Counted from the stretch's first letter, positions 51,653 to 60,502 are shown. The stretch is 64,000 bases of DNA from Orlajensenia stereocauli (GCF_039548895.1 NZ_JBCLVG010000001.1); one strand, 5' to 3'. Notes: generated by a model from the sequence alone, not told the origin. Program-made: numbers and translations.

Positions 51653-52129
51653 ATGCCGAAGGAACGCGGAGAGAACGTCGTCGCGACGAACCGGAAGGCG
51701 CGTCACGACTACCTCATCGGTGAGACGTATGAGGCCGGCCTCGTGCTCACGGGCACCGAGGTGAAGTCGTTGCGTGCCGGCCGCGCGTCGCTCGTCGACG
51801 GCTACGCCTTCATCGAGGGCGGGGAGATGTGGCTCGACGCCGTGCACATCCCCGAGTACAGCCAGGGCACGTGGACGAACCACCCGCCTCGCCGCAAGCG
51901 CAAGATGCTGTTGCACAAGGCGGAGATCATCAAGATCAGCCACAAGACCAAAGAGGGCGGCTACACGCTCGTTCCGTTGAAGATCTACTTCTCCGACGGG
52001 CGGGCCAAGGTGGAGATCGCCGTGGCCAAGGGCAAGAAGGACTACGACAAGCGCCAGGCGCTCCGCGAGCGCCAGGACAAGCGCGAGTCCGATCGGGCCA
52101 TCTCGAGTCGCAAGCACCTGGGGGAGTAG
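51653..52129 (+). CDS. smpB: SsrA-binding protein SmpB
   Basis: The 158-residue protein binds tmRNA and brings it to stalled ribosomes. NRKARHDYLIGETYEAG, GTEVKSLRAGRASLVDGY, HPPRRKRKMLLH and the basic C-terminus KKDYDKRQALRERQDKRE are diagnostic. ATG 51653 follows GAGGAGG. The tmRNA gene is 4.1 kb downstream. The phosphatase gene starts 3 nt after the stop. Confidence 0.96.
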   Translation: MPKERGENVVATNRKARHDYLIGETYEAGLVLTGTEVKSLRAGRASLVDGYAFIEGGEMWLDAVHIPEYSQGTWTNHPPRRKRKMLLHKAEIIKISHKTKEGGYTLVPLKIYFSDGRAKVEIAVAKGKKDYDKRQALRERQDKRESDRAISSRKHLGE

Positions 52130-52132
52130 AGC

Positions 52133-52867
52133 ATGCCGGCCAACGGGGTCATCAGGGTTCCCGGTACCTACAACCTGCGCGACGTCGGCGGCTACCCGGC
52201 GCGCGACGGCGTGGTGCGCAGCGGCGTGCTGCTGCGCTCCGACGGTCTCGGTCGACTCGACGACGCCGGTCGGGACGCGCTGCGCGCCCTGGCGGTGCAC
52301 ACCATCATCGACCTGCGCGACGGGTTCGAGACCTCGTCGATGCCGGATGCGATCGACGGCCTCGACGTCGACACCATCTCGCTTCCGGTCTTCGAGGGCT
52401 CCGGCGCCTCCCACACCGAGAACACCATCACGCTCGAGGCGCTGTACGAGCGCATCGTGACCCAGCACGCCTCCGTCGTGATCGAGGCGATCCGCACGAT
52501 CGCCCGCCACCGTGACGGCGCCGTGCTCGTGCACTGCACGGCGGGCAAGGACCGCACCGGCGTCATCGTGGCTCTCGCGCTGCTCGCCGTCGGCGTCGAT
52601 CGCGACCTCGTCATCGAGGACTACGCGGCGACCGAGGCGAATCTCGCCGGTGAATGGCTCGAGGGCATGATCGCGATGATCGGCAGGTACGGCATGGCCG
52701 ATACGCCCGAGTTGCGCACCCTGATGGGCGGCAGCCCCGCCGCGGCCCTCGCCTCGACCATCGACCTCGTCGAGCGCGACCACGGATCCGTGCGGCAGTA
52801 CCTGCTCGCCTCGGGCCTGACCCTCGACGAGCTGGCAGACCTCGAGAGAATGCTCGTCGAACGCTGA
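52133..52867 (+). CDS. Tyrosine-protein phosphatase (Tyr_phosphatase3 family)
   Basis: The 244-residue protein has NLRDVGGYPARDGVVRSGVLLRSDGL-type N-terminal sequence and the P-loop HCTAGKDRTGVI (C-x5-R), as in MptpB/LipA-type bacterial phosphatases acting on phosphotyrosine or phosphoinositide. It has no signal peptide. It is probably cotranscribed with smpB. Confidence 0.9.
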   Translation: MPANGVIRVPGTYNLRDVGGYPARDGVVRSGVLLRSDGLGRLDDAGRDALRALAVHTIIDLRDGFETSSMPDAIDGLDVDTISLPVFEGSGASHTENTITLEALYERIVTQHASVVIEAIRTIARHRDGAVLVHCTAGKDRTGVIVALALLAVGVDRDLVIEDYAATEANLAGEWLEGMIAMIGRYGMADTPELRTLMGGSPAAALASTIDLVERDHGSVRQYLLASGLTLDELADLERMLVER

Positions 52868-52884
52868 ATTGCACTCGTGACTCC

Positions 52885-52904
52885 GTAGTGCAAGAATGCA
52901 CTAC
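52885..52904 (+). promoter_or_regulatory. Palindromic operator at the TetR gene start
   Basis: GTAGTGCA-AGAA-TGCACTAC is a perfect 8+8 palindrome containing the ATG (52896-52898). Further half-sites TTGCACT (52869) and TAGTGCA (52913) flank it, and a TTGCAC -35-like hexamer overlaps the first. Autoregulation by the TetR protein is the simplest reading. Confidence 0.7.
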
Positions 52905-53540
52905 GTGTCTGATAGTGCAACGACGGGACTTCGCGAGCGCCGGATGGCGGAGACGCGCCGCGCGCTCTCGCACGCGACGCGCACCCTGACCGCAGAACAC
53001 GGCCTGCAGGGATTCACCATCGAGCAGGTCTGCGAGCGGGTGGGCGTCTCGCGCCGCACCTTCTTCAACTACTTCGAGGCGAAGGAACAGGCCATCGTCG
53101 GTCACCCACGCGAGTGGTTCGATGACGACGCGGTCGAGATGTTCCTCGCCATTCGCCCGCCCGGCGACGGCGTCTCGGTCACGCTGTTCGACGACCTCGT
53201 GGCCCTCGAGATGGCTCATGTCACCCAGCTCGCGCAGTCGCGCCAGGAGCTCCGCGACCTCCTCGCCGCCATCGAGACCGAGCCGCAGCTGCTGCAGCGC
53301 ATGATGAAGGCGGGGATGCTGCGCAACGACCGGCTGAGCGACCTGGTCGCGCGCCGCGAGGGGCTCGAGCCCGGCGATCCCGTGGCATCCGTCGCCGTGC
53401 TTCTCGTCACCACGCTGATGCACTCATCGGCCGAGATCTACTTCACCCCCGAGAACACCCTCACCCTCGACGAGATCGTCGCTCCCCGCGTTGCAGCGGC
53501 TCGCGCCCTGCTGGGCGGCGCGGCCACGTCACAGCGCTGA
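52896..53540 (+). CDS. TetR family transcriptional regulator
   Basis: The 214-residue protein has an N-terminal TetR HTH (FTIEQVCERVGVSRRTFFNYFEAKEQA, about residues 42-66) and a helical ligand domain. The ATG lies inside a palindrome, implying a leaderless, self-repressed gene. The exporter gene follows 77 nt later in the same direction, so it probably controls that pump. Confidence 0.9.
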   Translation: MHYVSDSATTGLRERRMAETRRALSHATRTLTAEHGLQGFTIEQVCERVGVSRRTFFNYFEAKEQAIVGHPREWFDDDAVEMFLAIRPPGDGVSVTLFDDLVALEMAHVTQLAQSRQELRDLLAAIETEPQLLQRMMKAGMLRNDRLSDLVARREGLEPGDPVASVAVLLVTTLMHSSAEIYFTPENTLTLDEIVAPRVAAARALLGGAATSQR

Positions 53541-53617
53541 GCCCCCGGCTCGCCGCGCCGCTTGTCCTTCCGCCTTCTCCACCCTTCGACCCACCCAGAA
53601 CCACGAACAGGAACCGT

Positions 53618-55312
53618 ATGTCCTCCCCAGCCTCGACAGCCGTCGGCGCAGCCCCCGTTCTGCTCACGCAGAAGCGCATCTGGATCATCTTCTCGGCGCT
53701 CATCGCCGGAATGCTGCTCTCCAGCCTCGACCAGACCATCGTCTCGACAGCCATGCCCACGATCGTCGGCCAGCTCGGCGGCGTCGAGCACCAGGCCTGG
53801 ATCACGACGGCCTACCTGCTCGCGACCACCATCGTCATGCCGATCTACGGCAAGTTCGGCGATGTCCTCGGGCGACGCAACCTCTACCTGATCGCGATCG
53901 CGCTGTTCACCCTCGCCTCGGTCGGCCTCGCCTTCTTCGCGACGGACTTCTGGACCTTCGTGGCCCTCCGTGCCGTGCAGGGCCTCGGCGGTGGCGGTCT
54001 CATGATCCTGTCGCAGGCGATCATCGCCGACATCGTGCCGGCCAACCAGCGCGGCAAGTACATGGGACCCCTCGGCGCAATCTTCGGCCTCTCGGCCGTC
54101 GCCGGCCCGCTCCTCGGCGGCTACTTCGTCGACCACCTCACGTGGGAGTGGGCGTTCTACATCAACATCCCCGTGGGCATCGCCGCGTTCGCCATCGCCT
54201 GGTTCGCACTCACTCTGCCGTCGAAGAAGGCCGAGCGCCGCATCGACGTCATGGGCGTCGTGTTCCTCTCCATCGCCACCACCTGCCTCATCTTCTTCAG
54301 CGACTTCGGCGGATCGGCCCAGCACGGCTGGGACGCCCTGGAGACCTGGGCATGGGGTGTCGGCATGCTGGCCGCCGTCGTCGCATTCATCTGGACGGAG
54401 GCCAAGGCCGACGACCCGATCATCCCGCTGTCGCTGTTCAAGAACCCGATCTTCATCAACGCCACGGCCATCGGCTTCACTCTCGGCCTCGGCATGTTCT
54501 CGGCGATCGCCTTCGTACCGACCTTCCTGCAGATGTCGTCGGGCACCTCGGCGGCAGAGTCGGGTCTGCTCATGCTCCCGATGATGGCGGGCCTCATGGG
54601 CACGTCGATCTGGTCGGGTATCGCGATCAGCCGCTCGGGCCGCTACAAGATGTACCCGATCCTCGGAACCATCATCACCGGCCTCGCCATGCTGGCATTC
54701 ACGACCCTCACGGCCGCGACGCCCATCTGGCTCATCTGCGTGTTCCTGTTCTTCTTCGGAGCCGGCCTCGGCCTCATCATGCAGGTCGTGGTGCTCGTCG
54801 TGCAGAACGCGGTCACCCCCGACGTGGTGGGAACGGCCACGAGCACGAACAACTACTTCCGCGAGGTGGGCGCCGCCCTCGGCGTCGCCATCTTCGGAGC
54901 CATCTTCACCAACTCGCTCTCGAGCAAGCTGACGGATGTCTTCACCCAGGCCGGCGCCACCCCCGACCAAGCCGGCACCGCGACGGCGACGCTCGACCCG
55001 CAGGCCCTGAACGCGCTGCCAGAGTCCGTGCGCGACGGCATCGTCAACGCCTACGCCGAGTCGCTGGCCCCGGTGTTCTGGTACCTGATTCCGTTCATCG
55101 TGATCGCTCTCGTGTTCGCCATCTTCATGAAGCAGATCCCACTGTCGGATGTCTCCGGCATGGTGGCGCGCGGCGAGGCGATCGGAGGCGAAGAGGCGGA
55201 GCGCCTCGAGGCCGAGCGGCTCGAGTCGGAGCGCATCGAACACGCCGGGCGTGCTGCATCGGGTGACGTCGTCGCCGAGAACGACGACGAGCTGGAATCC
55301 GAGCGTCAGTAG
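53618..55312 (+). CDS. MFS drug exporter, DHA2 (EmrB/QacA) family
   Basis: The 564-residue protein has 14 predicted helices and the DHA2 motifs LDQTIVSTAMPTIVGQL (motif D1), GKFGDVLGRRN (motif A) and GPLLGGYFVDHLTWEWAFYIN (motif C). These proton-driven pumps export lipophilic drugs. The hydrophilic Glu/Arg-rich tail (~520-564) is cytoplasmic. ATG 53618 follows ACAGGAA. Confidence 0.92.
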   Translation: MSSPASTAVGAAPVLLTQKRIWIIFSALIAGMLLSSLDQTIVSTAMPTIVGQLGGVEHQAWITTAYLLATTIVMPIYGKFGDVLGRRNLYLIAIALFTLASVGLAFFATDFWTFVALRAVQGLGGGGLMILSQAIIADIVPANQRGKYMGPLGAIFGLSAVAGPLLGGYFVDHLTWEWAFYINIPVGIAAFAIAWFALTLPSKKAERRIDVMGVVFLSIATTCLIFFSDFGGSAQHGWDALETWAWGVGMLAAVVAFIWTEAKADDPIIPLSLFKNPIFINATAIGFTLGLGMFSAIAFVPTFLQMSSGTSAAESGLLMLPMMAGLMGTSIWSGIAISRSGRYKMYPILGTIITGLAMLAFTTLTAATPIWLICVFLFFFGAGLGLIMQVVVLVVQNAVTPDVVGTATSTNNYFREVGAALGVAIFGAIFTNSLSSKLTDVFTQAGATPDQAGTATATLDPQALNALPESVRDGIVNAYAESLAPVFWYLIPFIVIALVFAIFMKQIPLSDVSGMVARGEAIGGEEAERLEAERLESERIEHAGRAASGDVVAENDDELESERQ

Positions 55313-55320
55313 TGCACTGA

Positions 55321-55364
55321 GCAGGCCGGGTCCCGGGGCGCCTTCGGCGCCGGGACCCGCCTGC
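55321..55364. terminator. Bidirectional terminator hairpin
   Basis: The GC-rich inverted repeat GCAGG.CGGGTCCCGG..GGCGCC - TTCG - GGCGCCGGGACCCG..CCTGC sits between the convergent exporter and SIMPL genes. Confidence 0.75.
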
Positions 55365-55366
55365 GC

Positions 55367-56035
55367 TCACACCGACCCGGTCTCGAAGCGCACGTGCACT
55401 GTCGCGGTGATCGTGATCGGCTGCGGCGCCAGGTCCATGGCCGGACTCGACCCCTTCATGCGGAGCGAGGCCCCCATCGGTCCGGCGGCGAAGCCCGGCT
55501 GGGGAGCTCCGGGGTCGAGCAACCCCGGATCCGCGACGGCGACAGGCTTGAGCCCGGTGAGTGCGAGCGCCGCCGCATAGGTCGCCGCCGCCCGTACGGC
55601 CGCCTTCACGGCCTGCGCGCGCACATCGGCGGTGACCGCCTCTCTCGTGGCGTCGGTGAGCGACCACTCCACGCCGGTGACGACCACTCCGTCGTTCGTC
55701 GCGACGGAGCCGAGCCACTCCGAGAGCGTGCCGGCATCGGCGAAGGTGACCGTCACCGGGGCCGTGGCCGTGTGCACGAACGGCAGCTGCCGGCCGTCCT
55801 GGTTCCACGGCCGCGCCGACGACACGGTCACGCCGTCGCTCGCCCATCGCGTCAGGGCTGCGCTGTCGGCTTCGTGAAGCGCGACGACTCCGGCGACGAT
55901 CGCGCTGTGGATGCCCGCGGCCTCCTCGACGACGCTCCGTCGGTCGGCACCCTCGGTGCTGACGCTGAGATGCACGGTTCCGAGTTCGGCCGCATGTTCG
56001 ATCTCGGCCTCGCCTGCCACAGTGATGGTCGTCAT
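55367..56035 (-). CDS. SIMPL domain (DUF541) protein
   Basis: The 222-residue protein has ITVAGEAEIEHAAELGTVHLSVSTEG at the N-terminus and a C-terminal ITITATVHVRFE strand, as in SIMPL/OMP26-type proteins of unknown biochemical role. No signal peptide is visible, so it may be cytoplasmic here. AGAGGA lies upstream of the ATG. Confidence 0.85.
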   Translation of the reverse strand: MTTITVAGEAEIEHAAELGTVHLSVSTEGADRRSVVEEAAGIHSAIVAGVVALHEADSAALTRWASDGVTVSSARPWNQDGRQLPFVHTATAPVTVTFADAGTLSEWLGSVATNDGVVVTGVEWSLTDATREAVTADVRAQAVKAAVRAAATYAAALALTGLKPVAVADPGLLDPGAPQPGFAAGPMGASLRMKGSSPAMDLAPQPITITATVHVRFETGSV

Positions 56036-56130
56036 GGAGGATCCTCTCGCGCCACGGTCGTTTCCGTGAACTCGCTTTCACCCTAAGCCGATGCTGTGCC
56101 GTGGAGTAGGCGAACACCGGAGCATCGTTG

Positions 56131-56136
56131 TAGAAT
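56131..56136 (+). promoter_or_regulatory. -10 element TAGAAT of ssrA
   Basis: The best -10 match in the region. Transcription from ~56143 would give a ~110-nt leader before mature tmRNA, containing a CTGCATCCG/CGGATGCAG hairpin (56143-56151 with 56166-56174). Confidence 0.5.
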
Positions 56137-56251
56137 GGAGGGCTGCATCCGGTTTCCGAACGGGGCGGATGCAGCACTTGGTAATTCAACAGCGTGTGAT
56201 AGCGGCCCACTCAGTGCGACCGACCTCTCGAGGCCGGAAGCGAGTGCTCAT

Positions 56252-56623
56252 GGGGATGATCGGTTTCGACATTGCCTGTGAGACTGTGAGAAGCGGGCCG
56301 AGGATCCAGGGTTATCTCGTAAACGATCTCTGGAAAACACAAGTGCCAATTCAAAGCGCACTGACTTCGCTCTCGCTGCCTAGGCAGTAGAGCACATAAG
56401 TCCGTCAGACCGGGCCAGACCTCGCCCCGGACCCTGACGTCATCTAGAGGACTGGCTGCGTATCGACGCCTCGAGCGATACGTGGGACTTGCACTCAGGC
56501 TGGGCCCGTCCACCTAGATGCCTGCGGCAAAGGTGGGGGCCGAGTAGAACGACTTCGCAGGATACGCCCGTAGAAGGCATGGAATCTCAGCAGTGGACCC
56601 GGGTTCAATTCCCGGCATCTCCA
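56252..56623 (+). ncRNA. ssrA: tmRNA (SsrA)
   Basis: The 372-nt tmRNA starts GGGGATGATCGGTTTCGAC and ends with a T-arm (GGGTTCAATTCCC) and CATCTCC, pairing with the first 7 nt. The tag frame at 56345-56380 encodes ANSKRTDFALAA and stops at TAG 56381. It rescues stalled ribosomes with SmpB. CCA is not fully encoded. Confidence 0.97.
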
Positions 56624-56789
56624 CCTCTGGTCGCTGTCACACGCTGTTGGACCAGTGTCATCCTGCGGCATCCGCGGCTCTACACGATGCCGCCCCTGAA
56701 AGCGATCCCTTCCCCCTGGGCGACCGCCGAGCCTAGGCTCGAAGAGCAGACACCGGACTTCCCGGTGCGCAGATTCAGATGGGGGCATC

Positions 56790-57011
56790 ATGCGCAGATT
56801 TCTCACCCTGCTGCTCGTCGCCGCGATCCTCGCCGTCGGCTACGTCTACGGTTCGAGGGCAGGCAAGGGCCCATACCGCGACGTGATGGCATCGCTCGAC
56901 GCGCTGTGGAACGACCCGCGCGTCAAGAAGGCGCGCAAGCACGCCCTGAAGGACGCCCAGAACGCGGCCAAGGCCGCCGAGAAGAAGATCGCGAAAGCGG
57001 CAAAGGGATAG
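56790..57011 (+). CDS. Small membrane-anchored protein (73 aa)
   Basis: The 73-residue protein has one N-terminal helix (LTLLLVAAILAVGYVYGSRAG) and a Lys/Ala-rich amphipathic tail, in the style of YtxH stress proteins. It sits 5 nt before the next, similar gene. Confidence 0.65.
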   Translation: MRRFLTLLLVAAILAVGYVYGSRAGKGPYRDVMASLDALWNDPRVKKARKHALKDAQNAAKAAEKKIAKAAKG

Positions 57012-57016
57012 AACCG

Positions 57017-57493
57017 ATGGCAGAGAACACCACGAACACCTCCGACGGCGCATTCGACGACGCCCGCGAGAACCTGGCGTCGGCGGCAGACAGCGCCGCT
57101 GACGCCGCCAAGTCGGCCGCCTCGAGCGCGAAGAAGACGGCGACGGATGCCACGGCCAAGACTCAGAAGGCTGCATCCGAGGCTGCCGCCGGCGCCAAGA
57201 AGAGCGCCGAAACCGTCGTCGACGACGTCAAGGTCTCGGCCGCCACCGTCGGCACCGAGGCGAGCGGCGCCACCGCTGACATCGTCGGCTCCGTGTCGGA
57301 TGCGGCAGAAGACGTCGTCACGCGCATCAAGCAGGCCGGTGCCGACGTCGCCGACACCGTGTCGGCTTCCACGGCGCGCATCGTCGACGAGACGAGCGAG
57401 CAGTACCGCCGCAACCCCGCCGTCGTGATCGCCATCGGCGTCGTCGCGGTGGTCGGCTTCGTGGCCATCGTCCGCGCAATCTCGAAGCGCTGA
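57017..57493 (+). CDS. Ala-rich amphipathic helix protein with C-terminal membrane anchor
   Basis: The 158-residue protein is a long 11-residue-repeat-like Ala/Lys/Asp/Thr helix (~15-125), ending in one membrane segment (VVIAIGVVAVVGFVAIV). This resembles YqjD/DUF883 or phasin-like proteins. ATG 57017 follows the 73-residue gene by 5 nt, so the two probably act together at the membrane. No function is known. Confidence 0.65.
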   Translation: MAENTTNTSDGAFDDARENLASAADSAADAAKSAASSAKKTATDATAKTQKAASEAAAGAKKSAETVVDDVKVSAATVGTEASGATADIVGSVSDAAEDVVTRIKQAGADVADTVSASTARIVDETSEQYRRNPAVVIAIGVVAVVGFVAIVRAISKR

Positions 57494-57508
57494 TCCCGCA
57501 TCATCTCT

Positions 57509-57543
57509 GAAGCCGGTCCTTCCCGATGGGGAGGGCCGGCTTC
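57509..57543. terminator. Terminator after the small membrane protein pair
   Basis: A 16-bp stem (two G-T pairs) with a 3-nt GAT loop lies 16 nt after the stop. The DksA-like gene converges from the right. Confidence 0.8.
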
Positions 57544-57600
57544 CGGCGTTTCCGGGGGCGCCGCCGCCGCGTCTTCAGACGGCTCGGTCGTTCCGTGGGA

Positions 57601-57978
57601 TCAGCCGCCGACGGCCTGCGCGCACGCGATGCAGAGCGAGGCCTCAGGGCGAGCGCGCAGCCTGTCGACGGGGATCGACTCCCCGCAGCGCACGCAGGTT
57701 CCGTAGCTGCCGGCCGCGAGACGCGCGAGGGCGGCATCCACCTGGACCAGGTCGTCGTCGACGGCCAGTTGGGTGCCTGCGAGTCGAGACCACTCCGACG
57801 ACATCGTCGGCCCTTCTGGGTCGTGTTCGTCGTCGGCCATGCCGTCGCTGCGCGATTCGCGCACGTCGGCGAGCGAGCCGTCGAGTCGCGATCGCTGGGC
57901 GGCGACGTCAGCCCGGCGCGCCAGCAGCACGCCCTCGAACTCGGCGACCTGGGCGGCGTTCAGCGTGCGACGATGCAT
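57601..57978 (-). CDS. TraR/DksA-type zinc-finger protein
   Basis: The 125-residue protein has a coiled N-terminus and a C-terminal zinc finger CVRCG..CIAC (~95-121), as in short actinobacterial DksA/TraR homologues. The DxxDxA tip acidic motif of E. coli DksA is not evident. A minus-strand TAGCAT at 57990-57985 is 6 nt before the ATG. Confidence 0.85.
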   Translation of the reverse strand: MHRRTLNAAQVAEFEGVLLARRADVAAQRSRLDGSLADVRESRSDGMADDEHDPEGPTMSSEWSRLAGTQLAVDDDLVQVDAALARLAAGSYGTCVRCGESIPVDRLRARPEASLCIACAQAVGG

Positions 57979-57984
57979 CCGCCG

Positions 57985-57990
57985 ATGCTA
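57985..57990 (-). promoter_or_regulatory. -10 element TAGCAT of the DksA-like gene (leaderless)
   Basis: It lies 6 nt before ATG 57978 on the minus strand. Confidence 0.45.
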
Positions 57991-58009
57991 CGCGCCCTGG
58001 GGGCCGAGA

Positions 58010-58822
58010 TCAGCGCAGCGCGCTGACGACGGCGTCGTGCAGGAGTCCGTTCGTGGCGAGCGAGCTGCCATGGGCGAGCTGGACGTCGCCCGTCACGCTG
58101 GTGAGGCGGCCACCGGCCTCCTCGACGATGGGCACGAGCGCCGCCACGTCGTACGGCTTCACGTCGAACTCGGCGACGACGTCGACGAGGCCCTCCGCCA
58201 GGAGCGTGTACGACCACAGGTCGCCGTAGGCGCGGTCGCGCCATACGGTCTCGGCGAGACCGAGGAGGCGGTCGAGATAGCCGGCGTCGCGCCACTGCGC
58301 GATGCTCTGAAAGCTCAAGGAGGCGTCGGCGAGCTCGCGCACGCCCGAGACCGCGATGCGGCGGGCACCCCCGTCGGCAGCGGCATCCGCTGTCCACGCC
58401 CCGGCGCCCCGAGAGCCCCACCAGCGGCGTCCGAGCGCCGGACTGGAGGCGACGCCCACCACGGGCACGCCGTCGATCGTGAGGGCGATCAGCGTGCCCC
58501 ACACGGGAACGCCGCGGAGGAAGTTGGCCGTGCCGTCGATGGGGTCGATGATCCACTGCCGGTTCGAGTCGCCCTCGACGCCGTACTCCTCGCCGAAGAT
58601 GCCGTCGCCCGGCCGGGCTGCTGCGATGCGCTCCCTGATGGCCCGCTCGACGGCTTGGTCGGCATCCGTCACCGGGGTGCGATCGGGCTTGGTCTCGACC
58701 ACGAGATCGGCGGCCCGGAAGCGGGCGAGCGCGATCGCGTCGGCTGCATCTGCGATCTCGAGGGCGAGCGCCAGATCGGCGGAGTGGTCGAGGGGAACGG
58801 GTGCAGCGGATTCGGCGGTCAC
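58010..58822 (-). CDS. hisN: Inositol-monophosphatase family, probable histidinol phosphatase HisN
   Basis: The 270-residue metal-dependent phosphatase has GEEYG (metal Glu), DPIDGTANFLRG and GDLWSYTLLAEG. The KPDRTPVTDADQAVE segment and the actinobacterial context fit HisN, which makes histidinol; inositol-phosphatase activity cannot be excluded. The GTG start at 58822 is supported by TAGGCT 7 nt upstream and by the family's N-terminus. Confidence 0.88.
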   Translation of the reverse strand: MTAESAAPVPLDHSADLALALEIADAADAIALARFRAADLVVETKPDRTPVTDADQAVERAIRERIAAARPGDGIFGEEYGVEGDSNRQWIIDPIDGTANFLRGVPVWGTLIALTIDGVPVVGVASSPALGRRWWGSRGAGAWTADAAADGGARRIAVSGVRELADASLSFQSIAQWRDAGYLDRLLGLAETVWRDRAYGDLWSYTLLAEGLVDVVAEFDVKPYDVAALVPIVEEAGGRLTSVTGDVQLAHGSSLATNGLLHDAVVSALR

Positions 58823-58829
58823 GTCAGCA

Positions 58830-58835
58830 AGCCTA
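58830..58835 (-). promoter_or_regulatory. -10 element TAGGCT of hisN (leaderless)
   Basis: It lies 7 nt before GTG 58822 on the minus strand. Confidence 0.45.
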
Positions 58836-58958
58836 GCGACGCCGGCGTTGCGGCATCCGTCGTGCGGGAGGGTGGTGAGGCTACCTCGATTGGCGTTCAC
58901 CGTCGATCGGATGCTAGAGTCATCACTCGGTTCGGGAAGCAATTTTCGAGCCGATCTC

Positions 58959-59031
58959 GCACCTCTAGCTCAATCGGCAGAGCAACTGACTCTTAATCAG
59001 TGGGTTCTCGGTTCAAGTCCGAGGGGGTGCA
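58959..59031 (+). tRNA. tRNA-Lys (CTT)
   Basis: A 73-nt cloverleaf with acceptor GCACCTC/GGGGTGC, anticodon loop CTCTTAA (CTT) and T-loop TTCAAGT. CCA is not encoded. The DNA beyond it holds integrase remains, so its 3' end was probably used as an attachment site. Confidence 0.95.
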
Positions 59032-59033
59032 CG

Positions 59034-59070
59034 AAAAGCCTCGAACCTCTCGCCAGGTTCGGGGCTTTTT
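59034..59070 (+). terminator. Rho-independent terminator of tRNA-Lys
   Basis: A 15-bp stem (AAAAGCC..GAACCT / AGGTTCGGGGCTTTT) with a 6-nt loop and a T-tract, starting 3 nt after the tRNA. Confidence 0.9.
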
Positions 59071-59270
59071 GCTTGCCCAGACGCAGATCCTTGCGGCGGT
59101 GAAAAAAACGGACCTAGAGTTTTGGCTGGGATTTGTCGGTGTTTTCGGGTGTTTTCGGGCGCGGTTTGATGCACTCCGGAAGCGGGCGACGCCACACCCG
59201 ATAGCAGTTCTGTAACGCCAGGAAGCCCACTCCGAGATGGAGAGGGCTTCAGGTGGCGCGGTGCCGCTGA

Positions 59271-59766
59271 CTACAGGCCGGCGGCCTCGCGAACTGGGGC
59301 GGTCATGGTCGCGCGGATCACGGAGCGGATCGCCTTCTTGGCCTTACCGCTGTCGGTGCGCATCACTCTCCCCTTCGCCCAGTAGTGCTTGGGAGCACGG
59401 AGTCACCACCCTTCAGCTTGTGGCCGAGCCACTGGTCGGCGATCTCCTCGTGCTCGTTGGCGGCTGCCGTCGCGAGTGATCTGCGCGCGAGTGAGGCTGG
59501 AAGCCCTGCGGCAGGTGTGGGTTCTCGGTGAGTAGCGTGCGGAGCTGTCGCCGAATGTTGTTCGGGGTTCGCCAACCGAGCTGCCGTGCGCTCGGGAAGA
59601 GCGGGCTGTCGGCCGGGTTCCCGGCCGTCTCCTCCAGCGCATCGAGGAGGCCGCGGATGCCGTGGCCGGTGACAACGATCGTCCGTCGGCTCGCCTTCGT
59701 TTTCGGTTTCGCCTGGAACCGTGCGGCGCCGTTCAAGGAGACGATCGTTGCGTCGATCGCCACCAT
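59271..59766 (-). pseudogene. Tyrosine recombinase/integrase remnant, frameshifted
   Basis: The C-terminal catalytic part of a phage-type integrase is spread over three frames. The first frame reads NGAARFQAKPKTKASRRTIVV through GFQPHS. The next reads ARRSLATAAANEHEEIADQ and QWLGHKL. The last reads KHYWAKG (the catalytic Tyr) to the stop at 59271. The HxxR box is broken by a shift near 59490 and the Tyr segment by a 1-nt loss near 59389. The N-terminal two-thirds are missing beyond ~59770-59810. It lies just downstream of tRNA-Lys, the usual integrase position. Confidence 0.8.
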
Positions 59767-59810
59767 CCAGTGCGTCTGCTTCCCAGAAGGCGGGAGCGTT
59801 CCAGCGCATC

Positions 59811-60338
59811 GTGGTCAACGCCGTGAACGAGCTTGGCCTTGCACAAGCCCAAGTGATTTTGGCGGCCCAGAACGCGAAGGCCACTGCAATAGCCGCCGCC
59901 CCGCCGGGTGCGACCTCAGTATCCTTTGAGCTTCGCGATGAGGTGAGGGGTTCAAGAATCGACGCTGCAACACAGATGTGGCGACAGGCGCTCGCTGAAG
60001 TCCACCTGTACGGAGATGCCTACACGAGCAAAGCTATGGAGGCCCTGGATGCGCGGCGTGATTTAGTGGTCAAGGCGGTACTAGCTGGCACCTTCGACAT
60101 AGCCGAGCGTGAGAACGATGCTCTACGAACCGAGGACTCAATTCGGATCTATCGCCTCTTGCAGTTGATGAAAATCAAACGTGAGCAGTCATTCATCGAT
60201 TCCATGCGAGTGGTCATGCTGCGGATGAATCTCCGCCGCGTCCGCGATCAGCTAATAGTGCGTCACAACGAGATTGTGGCTGAAATGGATGCCACCGAGA
60301 CGTCGGTCACGAATACCCCTGGTGTGCCTGTGGAGTAG
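59811..60338 (+). CDS. Orphan helical protein, possibly 5' truncated
   Basis: The frame from GTG 59811 gives 175 mostly helical, charged residues (VNAVNELGLAQAQVILAAQ ... EIVAEMDATETSV) with no known domain. Its open frame continues upstream into the integrase remnant, so the original 5' end may have been lost at the junction. GC content and codon use are lower and more mixed than in the core genome. Whether it is still expressed is unclear. Confidence 0.45.
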   Translation: MVNAVNELGLAQAQVILAAQNAKATAIAAAPPGATSVSFELRDEVRGSRIDAATQMWRQALAEVHLYGDAYTSKAMEALDARRDLVVKAVLAGTFDIAERENDALRTEDSIRIYRLLQLMKIKREQSFIDSMRVVMLRMNLRRVRDQLIVRHNEIVAEMDATETSVTNTPGVPVE

Positions 60339-60502
60339 TCCTGCGAGGGCCCGCTACATACGCATACCGTCGTACTGAAGGAAGACTCCCTACGACTCCT
60401 CAGCGCTCCGAACTGGCCTAGTTGCCTCCTTACGATCGAGGCCCATCGGCGATGATGGAAATACGCGATGGGAATGCACCTGTGCGGCCTCGTGCGGCTC
60501 TG

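Noticed and set aside
53438..55243. 601-codon minus-strand frame opposite the DHA2 exporter
   Set aside because: Shadow frame with repetitive Glu/Asp/Arg/Gly content. The DHA2 motifs on the plus strand are unambiguous.
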